This document shows positions 49,144-60,069 of a stretch of DNA of 64,000 nt, in pieces; position 1 is the first letter of the stretch; each line of letters opens with the position of its first letter. The notes under the pieces are model-generated. The model saw nothing but the letters and a program-made list of their open reading frames with translations, had not been told where the DNA came from and made no database searches. Source of the DNA: Desarmillaria ectypa (taxonomy: Eukaryota > Basidiomycota > Agaricomycetes > Agaricales > Physalacriaceae). Location: assembly GCA_030407005.1 (NCBI GenBank), contig JAUDYN010000001.1, positions 682,001 to 746,000 on the forward strand. Reading direction: 5' to 3'. Made by a program: the position numbers and the translations under genes.

Positions 49144-51252
49144 TTATTTCGGTTTCAGCTCAGAGTTCTTGAGCGCACGATGTACAAAACTCTGTAGCTT
49201 TTTCGTAGAACGATCGCTCTCCAGTGACCCTACATCCTGCAGATGGTAAACGTTAGCGTGTTCATTTTAGTTGCAGATACCAAAAACATCACCTTCTGCA
49301 ATACGGCAACACTTTGCCTTAGCTCTTCGCTCTTCTTTTGAGTTTCCGTTTCTAAACTCCTCAGCTCTAGAGGTAGTGCATAGGGAGGGGTCGTGTTCAA
49401 GGGCGCGTGACGATACGTATCAGATAATAAATGCCCCAGCGAGCCCCTCCTGATGGCCTGCGTCAGCAGCATTCCCGTCGGCACATGAGTGTATATATAC
49501 TCACAGATGCTCTAAGCCTTGGATAAGATCAACAGTTCCGCGTTCTTCTTCCGATTCCAGAGAACGCTCTTGTTCTTTGATAGCTTTTAGTTCACTCAAG
49601 ACATCTTTATGGTCTAGAAGAAACAGAGGTTCGGAACCAACAGGTCGCAGATCTGGGCGGGTCAGCATCAGTACAAGCGGTATGGACGTGTTCCTCTTAC
49701 CTTCAAACTTTTTCAGAAGATCGATTAAACCAGCCTGAAGAGTCTGAGCTTCTGCGACAGTTTCTTGAGATAACCCGAGACTGTTGCGGTTATTTTCCGC
49801 CACTGGGCGAGAGGATTCGATGATCTCCTCAAACTCCTCGCTCAGTGCAGCGATTAGACCTTCCGCTTCAGTCATATGGGATACAGAGGTTTTGACAGAA
49901 TCGTAAAGCGACTTCAAAGGAGGTATAATATTGCTCTCAAAATCTTTGATAGCCTAAAGTGCGTGATTAGTCCAACATTTTTGAACAAAGAAGAAACACA
50001 AACGTTCTGTAATATTCCCGACTTCTGATTAAGAAGGCTCATTTGATCCAGCCGCCACGCCATCTCAAGCTCTTCACTAATGTTCACGTCAACGTCTTCA
50101 TCGGTCTGGCGCTCTTGTGCTGACTTGACCTTGAGAAGCAGATTTGCAACACCAGCCCTTCGGTCCGTCTGTTCCAATTCTTCGCATACTTCCTCCATCT
50201 GTTGGTGGAAAAACACTTCTTCAGCGACTTTGATAACGCCCCCTTCGCCGTACAATTTTTTCGCGACCCGGTTTGCCAGTTGGCTGAGCTCTGCTTCAGA
50301 CGGGAGACCTGCGGCTGCTGTTACAACATCTTGTACTTGTTGTTGCGTGCGCTCGACCACAGCAGATCGATAGTTGGCGTAGGCTTTCAGTTCAGCATTG
50401 GTTGGTGCGTCGCCTATGCCCGGGTAAGCCTCAGTTCGTACTTGATAGTCAGAAATACTGACCGGAAGCATTGTTTTTGAGAGCATCAAGAACCTCGGAG
50501 GCGCATCGAATTGATGTAGAGGCAGTGGAGTCGGCCTGACGCGCTAGTTCAGCCTTCTTTCGTAGCACTGTATGACGCAACGACGCACCTTGATTGACAT
50601 CTCTGCAATTCTTTCCTGGGAGGCTGAAATATCGTCACAGGTCCGCCCGATCTCACGCTTCAAATCTTTCATCGTCTGTGTCATCTTGCGATTAGCAATC
50701 CTATGTATAGAAAGGTGAACAACGAGAACTTTTCAAAAATTCCGGTTCACTTTACTTGGTCTGCTTTAGTCGTGCCCTCAACAATTCGATTCCGTCCTCA
50801 ATATAAGTCGATTCCATGTCCATGAGCCTGGCATGCTCCCTGATAATGGTTCAACCTGATGGCCTTGGCGGTAGAGAAGCCACAGACCGTGCTTCACTTG
50901 GTACTGAGTAGTTCATTGGCATGCAAATAATGTCTTCATCGTCTCCAGATTTTGTCTTTATGTTCGTTAACCTGGACATCGACAATGAATCCAAGGAAGA
51001 AATCAAAACGAACCAACGCACTCACGCTTCCACCTCTTCCATTTCCAGAGCAATTCCAGTCAAAACTGTTTTCTGAGCAAGTTCTAAGTTGTCATCGTCC
51101 ATGTCCAGGTTCAGAGGCATTTGTGCTGCAAGCCAGTCAATGAGGGTCTTCCCGGCCTCTAGATCCACCGCCCACTCGATTTCTTCCGCTTTTACTGAAG
51201 GACCGTCAAGGAGACGAACCATTGACACAAGCTTTTCAGAAGAAGATTCCAT
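49144..51252 (-). CDS. HAUS3-like augmin subunit (coiled-coil)
   Basis: Ten minus-strand exons (51252-51026, 50971-50888, 50839-50756, 50700-50589, 50535-50463, 50413-50004, 49953-49701, 49652-49505, 49449-49293, 49236-49144) give 546 residues with consistent phases. The N-terminus (LLDGPSVKAEEIEWAVDLEA, GKTLIDWLAAQMPLNLDMDD) resembles the HAUS-augmin3 domain; the rest is mostly heptad-like helix rich in Glu, Gln, Lys and Leu. Augmin binds existing spindle microtubules and recruits gamma-tubulin for branching. The assignment rests on the N-terminal pattern and architecture, so another spindle or kinetochore coiled-coil protein is possible. The start at 51252 (MESSSEKLV) was chosen over an in-frame ATG at 51276 because it starts the conserved part; either is possible. 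Confidence 0.7.
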
Positions 51253-51584
51253 ATTGCTACGTGGGACGTGGAGCATTCAGAGGATGAGACAAGAAGAGTT
51301 AATTTCAATTTCAGTTTGTTGCGTGATTCACGTGCGTTAACGCTTCAATCCGCGTGTGTAGTCTACAGTATCGAGAGTGACTGAATTAAATAGCCGTGAA
51401 GCACAATTTTTTGTTTCGGACCGTATACCATATATTGGAACAAACGAATTGGAGAACCTGGACATCGATGACACGATCAGACAAACGTGTCGGTACTTGA
51501 GGTATTGTAAAAATATCTGTATATGATTAAGCAATTAGAGTTAGGATGATACCATAACTTACCATTTCATCGGCGAGACGAGGT

Positions 51585-53048
51585 TCAAATTGAGACGATG
51601 GCAATTCGTGTGCCAGCTGCGCGAAGCTTCTCCAGTTGTGCGCCATACCTTACATGAATAGTCTTGAGCATGTCAGGATGCACTGGGACCGGAACAACTC
51701 TAGGCGAAATGTCAGAAAGTCGTCTCTTTCTCCATTCCACCTTCTCTGATCCCTGCACGCTAGAATCTAAATCCGACTCTTCATCACCATCACCATCGCC
51801 TTCACTGTCGGAATTTTCGTCGTCATCGTGTACTCCCCCACAGCCGAAGCAGTACGACTTCTCGTCCTCAGGATCACTCTCCACACCATTGTCCTCCTTA
51901 ATCTCTTCCACCTTTACGTTATGCGCCCCCATCTGTACAAGGCGTAGCACGACAGCTTTACAGGGACGCGAAGTGTATAACCTTGCCTCGATGATGTCCA
52001 GCACAGCATCCAAATCTCCAAGGGCCACCTGCGCATCGAACAACCCAAGCCTTTCCTGCGAAAAGATCACCGTCTTTATGCCCATCAGGCAGATACAGTT
52101 CCTCAAAGTCAGAGACTCCAACTGCGTCGAGCACCGAAAGATGTGGGAAAAGACTGCTGGGGTTATTCGAGTCCACTGTCCCACATCGATTGTGAGTGAA
52201 ACGAGATTGGGGGCATCGAAGGATAGAAGGATAGCAGTCAGGTTGTCCGAGAAATTATCGTTCAGAATGATTGTGAGCGAAGTGAGCTTTGGAAGAGTCC
52301 TAACAAGGGGCTTCGGGTGTTTCGGATCCTGGATCGTGAGAACCTCGACATGGGGACAGGCTTCGGAGAGAACCAGTATACTGTGAACGAAATCACAATT
52401 TTTGAAGGATATAGACGTGCTGATGAAGCGAGGGGCGACCACGATAAAAGCGTTTAGGTCGCCAGTAGTAGCGTTAGCTATCGTGAGATGGTCGAGCGAC
52501 ATGGAAGACGGCGCCAATGCGAGCCAGTGAGGCGCGACATCAATAGCACCGAGTTTGCGGAACGACGACAACACTCTGTCAATGAACGTCTCCGCCAACT
52601 CTTGCTGTTTAATGCGAATCTTGGCATAAGAACATCGCGTTCTCCCAACTGTTGTCAACGTGATAACAAATCTGAAAAATGCTGCGACCTTTACGATTTC
52701 AACGTCCGGCGAGTAGATGATGTATTTAAGAGGAATATCTTTGGAGCGAGTGAGGTATAGAGCGAGCATGGAATTAGCTTGAGGAGCCTCTTGGGAAACG
52801 CGAAGCAGGTTGATTGAGAGTACAGACCAAAGCACGGGGTTGTTCGTGGTGATATCCCGCCAAAGTAGGCAGACGTTGGATAAGGTGACAGCTGTGGGTA
52901 CGATGACAGCTGTTTTCGTGTATTCGTAGGATTCACAGGCTGCGCAGAATATTTCGGTCAATATCTCTGCTGGTAGAGAGGAAATGGACGCGTTTTCGAG
53001 ATCTGAAGACATGTTTTCTGAAATGATAGAAGCTGAAGGGTTGGTCAT
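51585..53048 (-). CDS. F-box protein, 487 residues, single exon
   Basis: The start region (about residues 18-75) has SISSLPAEILTEIFCAACES and LSNVCLLWRDITTNNPVLWS, the F-box pattern common in Agaricomycetes. It is followed by Leu-rich repeats without a strict period (substrate-binding side) and a strongly acidic stretch near residues 385-440 (DSEGDGDGDEESDLDSS) next to CFGCGG. It probably links a target to an SCF ubiquitin ligase through Skp1; the target is unknown. Such genes are very numerous in mushrooms, so orthology cannot be inferred. No intron is needed. It lies 333 bp upstream of the HAUS3-like gene on the same strand. Confidence 0.88.
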   Translation of the reverse strand: MTNPSASIISENMSSDLENASISSLPAEILTEIFCAACESYEYTKTAVIVPTAVTLSNVCLLWRDITTNNPVLWSVLSINLLRVSQEAPQANSMLALYLTRSKDIPLKYIIYSPDVEIVKVAAFFRFVITLTTVGRTRCSYAKIRIKQQELAETFIDRVLSSFRKLGAIDVAPHWLALAPSSMSLDHLTIANATTGDLNAFIVVAPRFISTSISFKNCDFVHSILVLSEACPHVEVLTIQDPKHPKPLVRTLPKLTSLTIILNDNFSDNLTAILLSFDAPNLVSLTIDVGQWTRITPAVFSHIFRCSTQLESLTLRNCICLMGIKTVIFSQERLGLFDAQVALGDLDAVLDIIEARLYTSRPCKAVVLRLVQMGAHNVKVEEIKEDNGVESDPEDEKSYCFGCGGVHDDDENSDSEGDGDGDEESDLDSSVQGSEKVEWRKRRLSDISPRVVPVPVHPDMLKTIHVRYGAQLEKLRAAGTRIAIVSI

Positions 53049-53921
53049 ATCGTCGTTGGCAGATGCTTAATGATATTCTCAGCGCTCGTCGGCGTAGATG
53101 AGAGGACACAGGACTCACCAGTACACAGTGAAGGTGACCTACGCAAATTCAGCATCCCAACCTTGGCAGTGTAGAACAGGCCACCAAGGAAGAATGGAGG
53201 AGACGTTGTCTCTGAGAAACGCCGTTCGACCTGTCTCTAGGCTGACAAAGGAGACTTCTCGCAAAGTTCCTGTCACGTTTGTTCGACGCGTCGTGATCAA
53301 CGTATATATCCATCCAGAATGCCAGTTCAGCTCTCGAAGATGTCCTGGCTCATCTCACGCAGTATATCCATCGTTTTTGGAGCTGTGCTGGAGTGGAAAG
53401 CCTTGTGCACCATGGATTTTACAGGCTTGGATCTGTCGTCGGCAACCCTCTCACCCTATCATGTTATGCTGAAGAAATTCTCGAAGAACAGGCTTCTCCT
53501 GTAATGAACACAGTGGCCAGCTGCAGGAAGGCGGAAGTGAGTGGTGCCCCAGTAAAAGTTTGGCATACCACAAACAGCATAGGTCCTCCTATGTTCAGCA
53601 GCACGGAAGATTAATGCCGAGATAAAGCCGCAGCAGTAATGCCGAAAATATCCCGCGTGACCGAAATACTCCGACTGAATCGAGAATCTCGGCCCGAACC
53701 TTGCTACATCTGAACCACACCCGCCCATTTTGCTGTCAACATAAGAACCTGCTTTTGAGGTCACCACGACCAAAAAATTGGGTTTTTATCTTGCTCTCTT
53801 GCTACCCTGCTCTTGGTTCATTCTTTCAAGGGTCCATGAACCCCCAACTAATAAAGTCTGTAAACAGACTGTACTACGCTACCTTTGAATTGATCGCTAC
53901 CTCCTTACGGTGATCTCCATT
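53049..53921. other. Intergenic region between divergent F-box and CoA-transferase genes
   Basis: It contains overlapping open stretches on both strands (for example 53319-53504 plus, 53459-53773 minus) that I do not recognise and that lack good gene structure. It presumably includes both promoters. Confidence 0.4.
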
Positions 53922-55606
53922 ATGACTGCACTACGATGGAACGCTCTCAGGTGAGAATCGTATATTCTCCTTGCCTTCTGTTACAATGCGTCTTCTACCA
54001 GGCGTTACGGAACCACAAGTTCCTCGCAGCACCTTCCTCTTTCAGGTATCCGCGTTTTGGAAATGGGGCAGTTGATCGCAGGGCCATTTGCCGGACAGCT
54101 GCTCGGGTATTTCATTTACTGACTGACTCGTATTCTGCATGCGGCTTACGCGTAGCTCAGACAATTCGGAGCCGAGGTCATCAAAGTAGAACCCCCTCGT
54201 CTTGGTGATCCTCTTCGTGTCTGGCGCGAGTTAGATACAGACGGTACTAGTCCATGGTTTCGGAGTATTGGCCGAAACAAGAAAAGTGTTGCTATCGACC
54301 TACGAAAAGCCGAAGGCAGGGAGCGAGTGATTTCTCCTTACGTCGCACATAATGCGGTGCTAATGTATTCATTTAGACTGGTTAAGCAGCTAGCGATCAA
54401 GAGCGATGTGCTTTTGGAGAACTTTAAACCTGGGAGTATGTACTTATACTTGGTGGTTAATGATTGCACGTTCTAACATTGATTGATATGTAGCCCTAGA
54501 GAAGTGGGGTCTGAGTCCGGAGTTTTTGCATCCGCACAATCCTTCTTTGATCTTTACCCGGGTGAGTGGTTATGGCCAAACAGGACCATGGTCAGGGCGT
54601 CCTGGATATGCTGCTGTCTGTGAAGCAGAATCAGGTTTTCGCTATATAAATGGAATTCCCGACCCTAAGACTGGAGGCCTTACCGGTCCACCTGTGAGAC
54701 CAAACATGAGTTTAGGTGACTCCGTTGCAGGACTTCATGCTGCATTCGGAACTGTAAGACAGCACACTCCCCTTATTCGAAATCATGTTAACGCTCAAAT
54801 TAGGTGCTAGCTTTGTTGTCGAGGCAGTCTAAAATCCAACGAGGTGAGAAAGGTGGTTCAATCGTCGACGTTAGTATACTAGAAAGGTACAGCTTTCGGT
54901 CGGGGTCTTGGATACATTCTAATCAATGTTTATTAGTATGTTGAACCTCATGGAGGGAATAATACCGGAGTATGATCGTAAAGGAAAGGTAAGTAAACTC
55001 ATGAGACGGCCCAACAAAATGTATCATTGAATAATCATTCAGATTCGTGGACCATCAGGCTCCTCTGTCACGGGAATCGTACCGACAAATGCCTACCCTT
55101 GTCTACCCGAACCAGGATCGTCTACGCCGAGGTTCATCGTTATCGGAGCGAATGGGGATACCATATACAACCGACTCATGACTGCCATCGGACACCCAGA
55201 ACTGATTGGCCCTAACTACGCGCAGAATCAACATCGTGTTCAGCGACAGACTGAAATCGAGAAAACCATCTCAGACTGGACGAGCCAAAAGACGGTTAAG
55301 GAGGTTATAGATACGATGAATGCAGCAGATGTTCCTGTGGGGCGGGTAGTGAACGTGAAGAATGTCGTGGAGAGCGAGCATAATCAAGCACGGGGTGCTA
55401 TCGAGGATGTCTGGGTGGATGGGGAGGATGGGGACGGGTGGAATGTGAAGATGCCGGGAACTTTCCCACGAATCGAGGGTTTTGATTTTACCTCGCGCTG
55501 GGCTGGTCCTGATTTGGGCAAGCATACGGACACTGTATTGGAGGAAATGCTGGGATTGAGGAAAGAGGATGTTGAGAAATTACGCGAAGATGGTATAATA
55601 GGTTAA
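53922..55606 (+). CDS. Class III CoA-transferase (CaiB/BaiF family), probably mitochondrial
   Basis: Eight exons (53922-53950, 54002-54106, 54161-54322, 54377-54435, 54494-54753, 54804-54886, 54937-54988, 55043-55606) give 437 residues. The N-terminus (MTALRWNALRRYGTTSSSQH) is basic, Ser/Thr-rich and without acids, as in mitochondrial targeting peptides. Family motifs: LSGIRVLEMGQLIAGPFAGQ, GAEVIKVEPPRLGDPLR, SDVLLENFKPGT, FTRVSGYGQTGPWSGRPGYA, and the catalytic Asp at about 194 in MSLGDSVAGLHAAFG. It moves CoA between carboxylic acids through an Asp-bound anhydride; the closest known type is probably the succinyl-CoA:glutarate/dicarboxylate transferase, but the substrate cannot be read from sequence. 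The intron after 54322 needs a GC donor (GCGAGT); with GT at 54327 the frame is less family-like. Convergent with the transporter at 55879. Confidence 0.88.
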
Positions 55607-55878
55607 TTGGCCTTTTATACGATTTTATTTCTACCTCATCAACAATTACGTCGTGGGAGTGTTCCTCTCACCCTTCGACTCAAGGGATTCTAGAAGCTGG
55701 ACTTATAGGCGTGTCAGTAATATAAGGCACCTAAAATTTCCTGCAACCCGGCATAAATTATGAAAGAGGATTATGCAACCATTACTTTCATTAAGTAAAA
55801 CAGACGTTCATAATAAGGTCTTGACGCATCAATTTTCATACAGATTAAAGCTGGAGATCATAAGGGAGGGAGACAAAT

Positions 55879-58315
55879 TTACTTTATCGGCGCCTTTTCC
55901 GCGTCTTCCTCCTTCCTCTCGTCGGCTTCATTATTCTCCAGAGCGCGACCATCGATACCAATGTTCTGCACAGCATTCTGGTTATCGCCGAGATAGAAGT
56001 TTCGCATGAATATCAAAACTATAAGAGGGAGGAAAGCTGACAGCATGAAGCCGTCAGCCGTGAACTTCGGTAGAAGATAACATATTGGACTCACAAAGAA
56101 TGAGAGCGGGAAGATAGAGAAGATACACGGTGTCGTTGTATGCTGCGTGGATTGCTGTGAATAAACAACAGTCTGGTACATACAACCAGTTGGTACGTAC
56201 CGAAAATGACGTTGGTCCTATCCGTCGTCCCGAGGTTCCTAGCACTCTTGATGGATCCAAATATCTTAGCGATCTCGGCGTCTGTCTTGTATGGAAGGTG
56301 CTTCCGGAGGTAACTAGGCATTTTACCTCTACAGGCAGCAAAGAAATAAGCATTTAGCAATTGTATATCGCCATAGAAAAATTAATTACGTCCAGACAGC
56401 AGCGGCAATAGCATACCCAACACTACCGCCAAGGGAAGTCCATAGGGATATTAGGGAAATTACTTGTGCAAGGTCGGCATGGGGTACAGATGCCTGGGAG
56501 GCAACACGCGAGCCTACGACACTGAATGCTCCACCAATGGCAATAAGGAGCTGGGTCCAAACGAGGGCGACGTCGCTGGCGGATCAATCAGTATTGACGA
56601 TGTATCTGATGCAGAAAATATTTACGTTGCATCGTCGCCTCTCGCGTAGAAGGTCAAGCCCATACCGCTAAGTACGATGATTAGTAGGGAGAGTCTGCTG
56701 GGTTGAAAAACATCTTACATTATCCGAATGCAAAGACCGGCGAATTGGAGTGCCTAGAAATTGAATGATAGTGAGAGGCTGAAGGGAATCGGCAAGACAC
56801 GGTGTGTACCTTGTACCGATGAGTGTAGCGTTGAATCAGACCTCCGATGATACCGAAGACGCAAAGACCAACTGTCAATGTCTTATTGAAATACGTCCAC
56901 TCGCGAGTTGTCCTGTAGAGCAGTGCTTTAGCTAAGTGCCGCAATTATAGCCTATGCCCAGCAGAAAGTGATATACCAGTCCTTGACGACCCATGTCCAA
57001 CTCGAATAATACAGCGATCTCATGTTGCCAGAGAGCATATACAGGACGTCAACCGTGACCGCACCAATAAAAGTCCTATTAAGAACACGGGCTGGCATGA
57101 GCGGGTAACGAGCAAACCATTTCTCATACGCCGCGAACACGAATAGCAAAACACCTCCTACAACGATCATGGCAATCATGCTGGCTGCTCGAGGTCATCA
57201 GAATAGGCTTCTCTAAAACAACATAATACGTACGATTTTTCCATCCACCCTTTGCATCAGAGTAGAGTGTGAATGGAAGGAAAAGTAATGCCCAGGCAGT
57301 CCCCAGTATGACAAGACCGACGATATCAACGTGGACGCCGAAATCCCGGGCAATGGTGTACCAAGTAACTTTCTCGTCAGACCCTTCGTGGCGCCGTTCC
57401 CAAGCGCTCGACGCGATGGACACCGTGCCGTCGCGTTTGGCCTTGTACTCTGCCCAGAACAATACAGTCAGGGCGGGCGCCATTACAACAGGAAGCATGA
57501 TCTGTGAAAATGTTCGATGAGACATCAATGAAAACGGATGCATAACAATGAAGCTTACGATGAAGATGCCATAGCCCCACCGCCACCTTCCAGGAATAAA
57601 CCCATTGGTGATTTCAGCGGCCACGAAGGCATTGATGATGTACGGAGAAGACGGGAGAGCTGTCGCGAAGCCTCTCCATTTTAAAGGAGACAAGTCGGCG
57701 ACGATGATGTCGGTCACCTAGCGTCGTTCTGTCAATCTATGGAGAATGAACCTTGCAAAGTATCAAGGCATACCAAATCTAAACCGGTCCTCCCAATCGT
57801 GTACAACACTTCTCCAGCACAGACTGCACCTACTGTGGAAGAGGAAGCAATCACGATATATCCGAGGATGTACTGTAAAACAGTGTCAATATACTTCTTG
57901 AGGAAGACAACAGGAAATCACCAACAAAACACAGAGAGAAAACGTAAGCTCTTGGTCTCGATGTGATATCCGCAATTTTGGCAATGAAGGGCTTCCCTAC
58001 GGCGCCTATAATATCGGCAGCAACTGATATCGTTCCAATCGACGCATGCGAGTCGAAAGCCGATGTAGCGAAGGGCAAGAAGCTGCTCGTAGTGTTGGAA
58101 TCAAGAGAATACACATACGCAATGAGCACAATGCTGAGATAAAGAATCCACAGGGGTGCGCCTTTCCCGCCAAAAACTTTGTACAGAGCTTCGATACGCG
58201 CGACACCAGCCACCTCAGGCTCTGGCTTGAACCCGGGAGTCTGAGTGGTGTCAACCTTCTGCTCGATGGAGCTCTCAGATCCTGTCTGGGACCTGGTTTC
58301 CTCGACGGCGGCCAT
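55879..58315 (-). CDS. MFS siderophore-iron transporter (Sit1/MirB/ARN-like)
   Basis: Twelve minus-strand exons (58315-57926, 57872-57774, 57717-57559, 57501-57234, 57184-56977, 56912-56810, 56753-56719, 56667-56626, 56575-56390, 56328-56201, 56154-56095, 56036-55879) give 611 residues, right for a 14-helix siderophore transporter. Visible features: a soluble N-terminus (about 1-50), YLSIVLIAYVYSLDSNTTSS, VAADIIGAVGKPFIAKIADI, YILGYIVIASSST, DIIVADLSPLKWRG, WALLFLPFTLYSDAKGGWKN, IGGAFSVVGSRVASQASVPH and a final helix before a hydrophilic acidic tail. It imports ferric siderophores by proton symport, usually at the plasma membrane or in endosomes. Exons 7 and 8 are very short (35 and 42 nt). 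The intron after exon 1 (GTTGGT donor) was chosen to give FYILGY; the donor is the least certain of the model. Confidence 0.88.
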
Positions 58316-58779
58316 AGGAGTTTCGAAGTCAAAAGTTGAGGGGGGGACAAAATCAACCGTGATCTTCTTGGTTCATTGAACTTTTCATACTTGATATATA
58401 AGGCACGGGCTTCAATCCAGCTCCGTTGATCCCCATGTGTGTTTGACATTAGGCTGAACCTGCGCCGAATTCCGAATCGCAAGGAACGGGGCCTGCAGGT
58501 TGGGTGAAGCAATGGTGAAGGTACTGTTTCTTGAGCATCTCCGGGATTTTTGTTCCTAATTATTCCTGAAGAGAAACAGCGGTTAGGAACCATAAGGAAG
58601 GCTTGTATAACACATATACATCTTATTCTGCCCCAAAATTGGAGCAGGAACATTTGGGTGATGCATTTCGAAGCGTACGGCCCACGAGGTAAGTTAAGTC
58701 CAGACAGTTATCTGATAAGCCGATAGTCCTCCGATAACGCGAAAATGACGGAATCTAATCAGATTAATCTTCTAGAATC

Positions 58780-58788
58780 TTATCAGAT
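58780..58788 (-). promoter_or_regulatory. Possible GATA-factor (iron regulation) site
   Basis: The minus strand reads TCTGATAAG here. HGATAR sites upstream of siderophore transporter genes are bound by SreA/Sfu1/Urbs1-type repressors in fungi. One short site may be chance; its orientation and distance (about 470 bp) are plausible only. Confidence 0.3.
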
Positions 58789-58794
58789 TGGGCG

Positions 58795-58857
58795 CTAGCG
58801 TGAACCCTTTTTGTTACCCTAGACTTAGGGGGCTAAGCCACCGCCAGGGCACGCTAG
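58795..58857. repeat. Imperfect inverted repeat (hairpin)
   Basis: CTAGCGTGAACCCT (58795-58808) can pair with AGGGCACGCTAG (58846-58857), with a two-base bulge and a 37-nt loop. Function unknown. It does not fold as a tRNA by eye. Confidence 0.4.
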
Positions 58858-59271
58858 ACTGAGGATCTAACCATCGAAGTCAAGAGACTTGGCGACTGAT
58901 TGGCAGCTTGGTCGCTCTCCAACAACGCCGCAACCTGATCTACTCACTCTCGGTACCTCTAGCTTTATCTCTTGGCAACGCTTGGCTGTTTTGAAAAGAC
59001 GTTCCGCTGATTTTATCCAGCGGTGTGCATCGGCCGTACGATGCAGAAGCAAACTAATCCCCACTTATGTATCTGGATATCTTTATAGGCATTTTCTCGT
59101 GATGGCGGAGATGAGGCAACCATTTATTCGTACAGAAAAGAGAAATCTTTGTATGCCGTAAGATAGGAGTACGGAAGATGTGCATGTGAATGGTACAATG
59201 CTTGGGCTACCGTGAACGAACGATGGATTATGGATTATATATGGTCCCGGTGTCTGTTAAGGATCTCCTAA

Positions 59272-59778
59272 TCAAGTGGACAGATACGAATGGAAACTCC
59301 GCCTCCGTCCACCAATATCTAGAGCCCATTCGTACGCGTCCAGCGAGCGCGTTGAAGCCAAAAATAACGCAGATGGTGACGCAATGGGTCCATCTAGGAA
59401 AGTATGCACGGTGTTCCCCCGATTGTCGGTGTCCTCATCATGCTGCCCCTTCCACCAGAGCATGAACCGCTGAAAGATGCCTCCATCTCGCGCGGTTTGC
59501 TGCTTAGTCTCTTTTTTGACGCAGCTGCCACTCACATCTTTCTCATCCTCGCCAAGGGTCGAAGACGGCAACGCGTGATCGAAGGCAAAGGTGAAGGGAA
59601 AGAGGTTGGTGATAATTAATGGATGTGCGCCCGAGGAAACGGCCTCAACGACAGCGACATCTGTAAGGAGGAGAGAGGAGTATGAATAGGTCATGCTCGT
59701 TTGCTGGCTTCGTCCCTTCGAAGGCAAGCTTTTATATGATATCCAGCTGCAACAATGGCGATTGCGACATTGGCACAA
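59272..59778 (-). CDS. Doubtful open reading frame, 168 codons
   Basis: An uninterrupted minus-strand frame between the transporter and the J-protein gene. The first 30 residues are Cys/Ser-rich; a later ATG (MTYSYSSLLL) is another possible start. No domain was recognised. It contains a WWKGQHDEDTDN stretch and a few short hydrophobic patches. It may be part of a gene with introns, or chance. Confidence 0.25.
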   Translation of the reverse strand: MCQCRNRHCCSWISYKSLPSKGRSQQTSMTYSYSSLLLTDVAVVEAVSSGAHPLIITNLFPFTFAFDHALPSSTLGEDEKDVSGSCVKKETKQQTARDGGIFQRFMLWWKGQHDEDTDNRGNTVHTFLDGPIASPSALFLASTRSLDAYEWALDIGGRRRSFHSYLST

Positions 59779-60069
59779 TAACAGAGACCGACAAAAGGCC
59801 CTTTGAAACCATCGTGCATGATATGAGGCAGAGCGGCTTGTCCTTTCTTTTTCTGTAAGGCTTGGGGCTGCAGCCTTTCGAGTTACAAACGTCTTTATCT
59901 AGTGACCTTGGTCGATAGGACTCCCGAAGGCATGCCACTAGTCTGTGACGTTGAAGTTCTTCGCTGTTATCGGACAGATCCACTGCACATAATAGATCTT
60001 CGTTTGACTGATACAAATTAGAAGGTCATTTTGGATCCGGAAAATGATAATACAATGAGAGTAAAATGG

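Larger units (their letters stand above)
58316..59271. other. Upstream region of the siderophore transporter
   Basis: I see no convincing gene; frames of 65-90 codons occur on both strands at 58867-59161 without family features. It includes the hairpin at 58795-58857. A GATA-type iron-regulation site (ATCWGATAA) was looked for: near 58776-58792 there is ATCTTATCAGATTG, whose reverse strand contains CTGATAAG, a possible GATA-factor site about 470 bp upstream of the start. Confidence 0.45.

Noticed and set aside
58006..58653. 215-codon minus-strand frame over the transporter start
   Set aside because: It is out of frame with the recognised transporter exon 1 (57926-58315) and covers its 5' flank; no domain seen.
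58795..58860. tRNA-like hairpin
   Set aside because: No D-, anticodon- and T-arm arrangement and no GTTCRA motif could be placed.
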